Shown: in pieces, positions 59,698-64,000 of the stretch | Position numbering within the stretch: the stretch's first letter is position 1 | Layout of the letters: each line of letters starts with the position of its first letter | Origin: Streptomyces albofaciens JCM 4342 | Lineage (GTDB): Bacteria > Actinomycetota > Actinomycetes > Streptomycetales > Streptomycetaceae | DNA length: 64,000 nucleotides | Direction of reading: 5' to 3' | Assembly: GCF_008634025.1 (NCBI RefSeq) | Contig: NZ_PDCM01000001.1 | Span: 2,229,501-2,293,500 of the forward strand | Translations under genes and position numbers: made by a program | The notes under the pieces: model-generated | Told to the model about the DNA's origin: nothing | Seen by the model: only the letters and a program-made list of their open reading frames with translations | Database searches by the model: none

Positions 59698-60414
59698 TCA
59701 CGTCGGCTGCGGCGCCAGCGCCACCAGCCGCGTCAGCAGGTCGCCGAACGGGCCGTCGGACGGCTCACCGGCCAGGACGCGGCCCAGGATGTCCGCCATC
59801 TCCTCGTCGTACGCGGCACTCACCGCCGCCAGCGCCGCGAAGTCGTGCACCAGCTGCCGTTCCAGCTCGCCGCGCGGAATGGCGCGGCTGTCGAGCCAGA
59901 TCAGCGCCGTGGTCTCGGCGAGCGATATCCAGGAGCGGACCACCAGCTCCATCCGCGGCGCCGGGCCGGTCACCCCGAGGTGGGCGAGGATCTGCTCGTA
60001 CGCGGCCTGGCGCACCCCGTCGATCATCGCGCGCGCCCGGCCCGAGCCCGCCGCCTCCATCGCGCCGATCGACGGCCCGCCGCGCATCAGCGCGGAGAAA
60101 CCGGGGCCGTGCTCCTCGACGAAGTCGAAGAAACGCTCCATCACGCGCAGCAGCCGGGCGCCGAGCGGCCCCTCGTGCGGCTCGACGAACCGGGCGGCCA
60201 GTTCGTCGGCCGCCCGGCGCAGCGCCGCCTCGTACAGGCTCTGCTTGCCCGGGAAGTAGTGGTAGACCAGCGGCCGGGAGATGCCGGCCGCCTCCGCGAT
60301 CTCGTCGATCGAGACCTCTTCCGGGGCCCGGTGACTGAACAGGTCGAGCGCCACGGCGATCAGCTGCTCGCGTCGTTCCTCGACACCCATCCTGCGGCGC
60401 GCCCCGTTGGTCAT
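59698..60414 (-). CDS. TetR-family regulator of the reductase/diiron-protein group
   Basis: 238 residues. The helix-turn-helix IAEAAGISRPLVYHYFPGKQSLYEAAL lies at about 39-66, preceded by a basic RRRMGVEERREQLI. The ligand domain has the TetR_C pattern of Actinobacteria with a Trp-rich SWISLAETTALIWLD segment. It is followed upstream by the reductase and diiron-like genes, all on the minus strand. The site at 62646-62659 is of a type recognised by fatty-acid-responsive TetR proteins, so this may be its repressor. Confidence 0.87.
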   Translation of the reverse strand: MTNGARRRMGVEERREQLIAVALDLFSHRAPEEVSIDEIAEAAGISRPLVYHYFPGKQSLYEAALRRAADELAARFVEPHEGPLGARLLRVMERFFDFVEEHGPGFSALMRGGPSIGAMEAAGSGRARAMIDGVRQAAYEQILAHLGVTGPAPRMELVVRSWISLAETTALIWLDSRAIPRGELERQLVHDFAALAAVSAAYDEEMADILGRVLAGEPSDGPFGDLLTRLVALAPQPT

Positions 60415-60523
60415 GCGAACACCCTAGCGACCGGGGCGGCACCGCGGAATCGAGTGACCGGAGAGCGGACAGCGGTCTCCGCGGAGCGGCCGGAGGCCGG
60501 GCACCACCCGCTTTCCGCGGCCT

Positions 60524-61618
60524 TCAGAGATCCAGCACCAGCCGCTCCCCCCGGGCCCGCGAGACACAGATCAGCAGCGAGTCGTCGCGCTCGGCGTCGG
60601 TGAGCAGGTCGTCGCGGTGGTCCACCTCCCCGGCGAGCACCCGCTGCTGGCAGGTGCCGCAGAAGCCCTGCTCGCAGGAGTACGGCAGGTCGGGCAGCGC
60701 CTGGTCGCGGATGGCGCGCAGGACGCTGCGGTCCGCGGGGACGGTGACCGTACGGCCGGTACGCCGCAGCTCGACCTCGAACTCCGCGTTCTCCCCGGCC
60801 GGCACGGCGGCAGCGGGCGCGAACCGCTCGGTGTGCAGGGTCAGTCCGCGCGCGCCGTGCGGCAGCAGCGCGGCGACGGCGTCCATCAGCGGGTCGGGGC
60901 CGCAGCAGTACACGGCGGCGTGCGGCGGCGCGTCGGCGAGCGCGGCGGCCAGGTCGGGCAGGCCGTTCTCGTCCTCGGAGACCACCGTCACCCGGTCCGA
61001 CGCGGCGCCCGCCAGCTTCTCGATCTCCGCCAGGAACGGCATCGACGCCCGCGTCCGCCCGCCGTACACCAGCCGCCAGGGCACGCCCTCGGACTCGGCC
61101 TGCCGGAGCATCGGCAGGATCGGGGTGATGCCGATGCCGCCCGCGATGAAGAGGTAGGCGTGGCACTCCTCCAGCCGGAAGCGGTTGCGCGGCCCGCGCA
61201 CCTCGACCACCGTGCCCTCGTGCAGCTGCTCGTGCACCTCCCGCGAGCCGCCCCGGCCGTCCTCGATCAGGCGCGTCGCGATCGTGTACGAGCCGGTGTC
61301 GGCGGGGTCGCCGCACAGCGAGTACTGGCGTACGGCGCCGGACGGCAGCACCAGGTCCACGTGCGCGCCCGGCTCCCAGCCCGGCAGGCCGTCGCCCTCC
61401 AGGCGCAGCCGTACGACGCCCTCGGCCTCCTCGGCGCGCTCCACGACCAGCAGTTGCCGGGGGCCGGAACGGTCCCGGGTCCGGCCGGAGACGGGGTGCT
61501 CCAGGGCGGGCATCGGCCACAGCGGCGACCGGCCGATGCGCCGCCGCAGCGCCCGCCGGACGACCAGCGCGGTTCCGGCGGCGACCAGGACCGTGGGTAT
61601 GCGGGGGAGGGACGGCAT
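60524..61618 (-). CDS. Ferredoxin-NAD(P)H reductase with C-terminal 2Fe-2S domain (phthalate-dioxygenase-reductase/VanB type)
   Basis: 364 residues. After a short N-terminal hydrophobic stretch come an FAD domain (YSLCGDPADTGSYTIAT, RGPRNRFRL), an NAD domain (LFIAGGIGITPILPML, VYCCGPDPLM) and a plant-type ferredoxin domain with CEQGFCGTC and a distant Cys in LLICVSRA, giving four cluster ligands. It passes electrons from NAD(P)H via FAD and the iron-sulfur cluster to an oxygenase. The upstream gene ends 1 base before its start region, so the two are co-transcribed and the diiron-like protein is the natural partner. Confidence 0.9.
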   Translation of the reverse strand: MPSLPRIPTVLVAAGTALVVRRALRRRIGRSPLWPMPALEHPVSGRTRDRSGPRQLLVVERAEEAEGVVRLRLEGDGLPGWEPGAHVDLVLPSGAVRQYSLCGDPADTGSYTIATRLIEDGRGGSREVHEQLHEGTVVEVRGPRNRFRLEECHAYLFIAGGIGITPILPMLRQAESEGVPWRLVYGGRTRASMPFLAEIEKLAGAASDRVTVVSEDENGLPDLAAALADAPPHAAVYCCGPDPLMDAVAALLPHGARGLTLHTERFAPAAAVPAGENAEFEVELRRTGRTVTVPADRSVLRAIRDQALPDLPYSCEQGFCGTCQQRVLAGEVDHRDDLLTDAERDDSLLICVSRARGERLVLDL

Positions 61619-61619
61619 C

Positions 61620-62636
61620 TCAGGCGGCTCCTGTCGGGCGGGTGTGCTGCGTCGGGCGGGAGCTGTGCGTCGGGTGCGCCTCGGCGGTGGATGTGGCGGT
61701 CGCGGTGGACGTGGCGGCCGCGGCGGTCGCGGCCGGCGACTTCGCGAGGTAGGCGGCGGCCTGCGCGGTGCTGCCGTACCGCGACGGGTGGTAGGAGCGG
61801 CTCAGGTACTGCGGGATGGAACGGGCCATCGCGCCCGGGGTGGGCAGCACGCCCTGCCGCGCGCCCCGCGCGTACTTCCGGAAGCCGGCCCGGCCGTCCG
61901 GGAGCGTCGGGTCGTTCGCCATGAAGAAGCGGACGCCGCGCTGCCAGAGGAAGACCAGCGCGGTGAAGGCGGTGGCCCAGGTCCGCACCCGCCGCCGGTA
62001 GCCGCCGTCCACGTGCATGAACAGGTCGAAGGCCACCGAGCGGTGCTCGACCTCCTCCGCGCCGTGCCACCGCAGCAGGTCCAGCATCGTCGGATCGGCG
62101 CCCCGCGCGTCCAGCGCCCCGGCGTTGAGCACCCAGTCCCCGAGGAACGCGGTGTAGTGCTCGATCGCGGCGATCGTCGCGACCCGCTCCATCAGCCACC
62201 ACTGGCGCGCCCGGCCCGGTGGCGATGGGGACACCGCCCACGCGTTGCGCAATGGGGGACGGTCCCCGAGCAGCTTCTCGAAGAGCCAGTCCACCTGCGC
62301 GGTGTACGGGGTGGGGTCGAGCCCGAGCCGCTTGAGATGCGGCAGCACGTCGTCGTGCGCCTGCGAGTGCATCGCCTCCTGCCCGATGAAGCCGAGCACG
62401 TCCTCCCGCAGCCGCGCGTCGCGGATCTGCGGCAGGACCTGCTTGTAGACGTGCACGAACCACCGTTCACCGGCGGGCAGCAGCAGGTGCAGCACATTGA
62501 TCGTGTGGGTGCTGTCCGGGTCACCGGGAATCCAGTGCAACGGGGTGTCCGCCCAGTCGAAGGCGACGTTGCGGGGCTTCAGCGGGGTGTGCTCGGACGC
62601 GACCGGCCGGGGCCGCAACGAGGCCGTATTAGACAT
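61620..62636 (-). CDS. Ferritin-like/diiron metal-dependent hydrolase family protein (PF10118-like)
   Basis: 338 residues. FIGQEAMHSQAH near 92-103 and HGAEEVEHRSVAFD near 190-203 each contain an ExxH, and ERWFVHVYK lies upstream. Two ExxH helices are the signature of carboxylate-bridged diiron sites, although this family is usually annotated as a metal-dependent hydrolase. The C-terminal 40 residues are Ala/Thr-rich and low complexity. The ATG at 62636 appears leaderless: TACATT lies at the right distance and a TetR operator sits over it. With the adjacent ferredoxin reductase this looks like a diiron oxygenase or desaturase, which is inference. Confidence 0.8.
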   Translation of the reverse strand: MSNTASLRPRPVASEHTPLKPRNVAFDWADTPLHWIPGDPDSTHTINVLHLLLPAGERWFVHVYKQVLPQIRDARLREDVLGFIGQEAMHSQAHDDVLPHLKRLGLDPTPYTAQVDWLFEKLLGDRPPLRNAWAVSPSPPGRARQWWLMERVATIAAIEHYTAFLGDWVLNAGALDARGADPTMLDLLRWHGAEEVEHRSVAFDLFMHVDGGYRRRVRTWATAFTALVFLWQRGVRFFMANDPTLPDGRAGFRKYARGARQGVLPTPGAMARSIPQYLSRSYHPSRYGSTAQAAAYLAKSPAATAAAATSTATATSTAEAHPTHSSRPTQHTRPTGAA

Positions 62637-62638
62637 GG

Positions 62639-62672
62639 CGTCAATGTACTGGTGAGTACGGCATGGGCAACA
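62639..62672 (-). promoter_or_regulatory. Promoter overlapped by a TetR-type operator
   Basis: On the minus strand, TTGCCC and TACATT are separated by 16 bases, and the ATG at 62636 follows 7 bases later, so the mRNA is probably leaderless. The 14-bp palindrome GTACTGGTGAGTAC at 62646-62659 (TACT-N4-AGTA core) covers the -10 box and spacer, so binding should block RNA polymerase. The core is typical of TetR proteins that answer to lipophilic ligands. Confidence 0.6.
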
Positions 62673-62715
62673 GGGTCACGACGGGGAATTGCCGCAGCCC
62701 TTCACGGATCGCCCG

Positions 62716-64000
62716 CTACCGCAGCCCCGACACCCGCGCCCCGCCCGGCAGCCGTGCCGACAGCTCGGCCTGGGCACCCGCGGCGGCCGGTACGGCGAGC
62801 AGCGGCCCGGCCGCGCGGCCCGTCACCCCGCCCCGCGCGGTGATCTCCGTGAGCTGTTCGCTGCCCGCGGCCACCAGCCACCACCGGCCGCCCTGCGCCT
62901 TCCACAGCACACCGGCCAGCACCCACGGCTCGCGCGGGCCGCAGCCGGGGCCGCCTTCGGAGCGGGCCACGACCGTGCCCGGTGCGTCGGCCCGCCCCGC
63001 CTTGCCGGGGGTCTGGATCTGGGTGAAGGTGCGGGCGCCGGGGCCGCGCCAGGTTTCGGCGCGGGTGCACAGCCATGCGGCGGTGCCGCCGCCGGCGGGC
63101 AGGGGACCGCGGGCGAACTCCCAGGTGTTGACGGCCCGTACGCCCTGGCCGCGCAGCCCGCCGAGATGGCATGCCGTACGGGCCCAGGCGGCGCGCGCCT
63201 GCGGTCCGGACGGGTCGCCGGGCCGGTCCGGTGCGCCGTACGTCAGGCGGGCCGGGAGCAGTTCGCCCAGGTCGGTGAAGAGGTGGCCGTCCATGCGCAG
63301 GGCCTGCCAGGCGGCGCAGGCGGTGGCCTGGGCGGGGGACGGTACGGGGCCGGTCGTGCCGCCGTCGAGGTGCAGCGGCTGGGGGCCGTCGGTGGGCTTC
63401 AGGAGGTCGGCCAGGTCCGCGCGGTCGATCCAGGGGGCGGTCAGGTAGCGGACGTTGCTGTCCGCGCGGTTGAGGACCAGGGCCGGGGCGGAGACGTCGT
63501 CGGCCCCGTCCGTGCGGGCGAAGTCCAGCGCCGCGCCGGGGCCGCCCTCGCTCCGCTCACCCGCGCCGTCCGCCGGCTCGGCATAGCGCACCACGCGCAG
63601 CCCGTCGTACAGCACCACCACCGCGGACCGGTCCACCACGCCCGCGTAGAGCAGCTGTGGCGGACCGGCCGCGGGGCCCTTGGCGGTGCCCGGGGTGGCG
63701 GAGACCCGCACGTCCGGGCCGGGCCTGGCCCACACGGCCAGGGCGCGCCGCAGCAGCGCCCGGTCGTGCGTGCGGTCGCCGCGGGCGGGCCAGGCCGCAA
63801 GACCCCGCCGTGTCGCGTTCCGCCAGGCCCCGGCGGGGGCCCGCGTCACCTTGGCGGGGTCGAGGGCGGCCTGGGCCGCCGCGTTCTGGGCGTACGGGGG
63901 AGCCGCGGCGCCATCGGGGCCCCAACCGCCGCCCGGCAGCCCCAGCAGCGCACCGCACACCAGCACCGCCGCCCCGGCCGCCAGCACCGCGCGGGTGTGC
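62716..64000 (-). CDS. Secreted or membrane-anchored hypothetical protein, 5' end at window edge
   Basis: At least 424 residues; the frame is open to base 64000, so the true start may be outside, with GTG 63987 the first internal candidate. The N-terminal hydrophobic stretch AAGAAVLVCGALLGLPGGGW suggests a signal or anchor. The rest is Ala/Gly-rich with Cys in pairs (TACAAW, TACHLG, WLCTRA, GPGCGPRE), expected for an exported protein with disulfides. LLYAGVVDRSAVVVLYDGLRVVRY looks like a repeated beta-strand unit. I do not recognise the family. Confidence 0.7.
   Translation of the reverse strand, partial: HTRAVLAAGAAVLVCGALLGLPGGGWGPDGAAAPPYAQNAAAQAALDPAKVTRAPAGAWRNATRRGLAAWPARGDRTHDRALLRRALAVWARPGPDVRVSATPGTAKGPAAGPPQLLYAGVVDRSAVVVLYDGLRVVRYAEPADGAGERSEGGPGAALDFARTDGADDVSAPALVLNRADSNVRYLTAPWIDRADLADLLKPTDGPQPLHLDGGTTGPVPSPAQATACAAWQALRMDGHLFTDLGELLPARLTYGAPDRPGDPSGPQARAAWARTACHLGGLRGQGVRAVNTWEFARGPLPAGGGTAAWLCTRAETWRGPGARTFTQIQTPGKAGRADAPGTVVARSEGGPGCGPREPWVLAGVLWKAQGGRWWLVAAGSEQLTEITARGGVTGRAAGPLLAVPAAAGAQAELSARLPGGARVSGLR

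Noticed and set aside
1..64000. CRISPR arrays, tRNA/rRNA genes, insertion sequences, attachment sites or replication origin.
   Set aside because: No regularly spaced repeats, cloverleaf pattern, transposase catalytic domain or DnaA-box cluster was seen; the IS30-like domain at 51504-52178 is only the DNA-binding part.

Overview
The window is high-GC actinobacterial DNA and almost certainly from a Streptomyces chromosome. Codons are GC-rich at third positions, many genes start with GTG in GTGA/ATGA overlaps with the gene before, and several starts look leaderless. The gene set (F420:NADP reductase, AfsR/SARP regulator, WhiJ-like regulator with an anti-sigma-like ATPase, GlnA2/GlnE, malEFG with MalR, secreted amylase and pullulanase) is characteristic of the genus. 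I recall a similar grouping of panB, nadE, glnA2, glnE, malR and malEFG in S. coelicolor. I could not check the species.

Layout. 1-5.0 kb: the tail of a ribosome-inactivating protein, then a promoter and an operon with a sialidase and a sugar ABC importer whose first permease is frameshifted at its 5' end. 5.0-10.2 kb: npdG, two small proteins, a divergent XRE regulator, a short acidic peptide translationally coupled to a PIMT-like methyltransferase (the most unusual locus here), and a site-2-type protease. 10.4-15.8 kb: an AfsR/SARP-type regulator convergent with a DrrAB-like exporter. 15.8-18.5 kb: an Lrp regulator divergent from azlCD, then panB. 18.7-23.8 kb: a drug-efflux pump with its TetR repressor, a membrane-anchored phosphoesterase, and a second efflux pump with an elaborate leader. 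23.9-31.4 kb: a methyltransferase, nadE, a multicopper oxidase with a His-rich membrane protein, a DUF998 protein with a hydrolase, and a mycothiol-type nitroreductase. 31.7-37 kb: glnA2-glnE and a PAP2 phosphatase.

37-46 kb is the maltose/maltodextrin locus: malEFG flanked on both sides, in mirror image, by an alpha-glucosidase gene followed by a LacI/MalR gene. 46-52.2 kb is regulatory: two GAF/ANTAR proteins (one frameshifted), a maltokinase-cap-like protein, a methyltransferase, an EF-hand protein, a WhiJ-like regulator with its ATPase partner, and a two-HTH repressor next to a P450. 53.6-57.8 kb encodes a secreted alpha-amylase and a secreted pullulanase behind a repeat resembling maltose-regulator sites. 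58-64 kb has a GNAT enzyme, a GNA-type lectin, a TetR/ferredoxin-reductase/diiron-like protein group with an operator over its promoter, and an incomplete secreted protein.

How it fits together: the extracellular amylase and pullulanase would release maltodextrins, MalEFG would import them, the two cytoplasmic glucosidases would cleave them, and the two LacI proteins would gate expression. The sialidase/importer operon is a second scavenging system. No tRNA, rRNA, CRISPR array or insertion sequence was seen.
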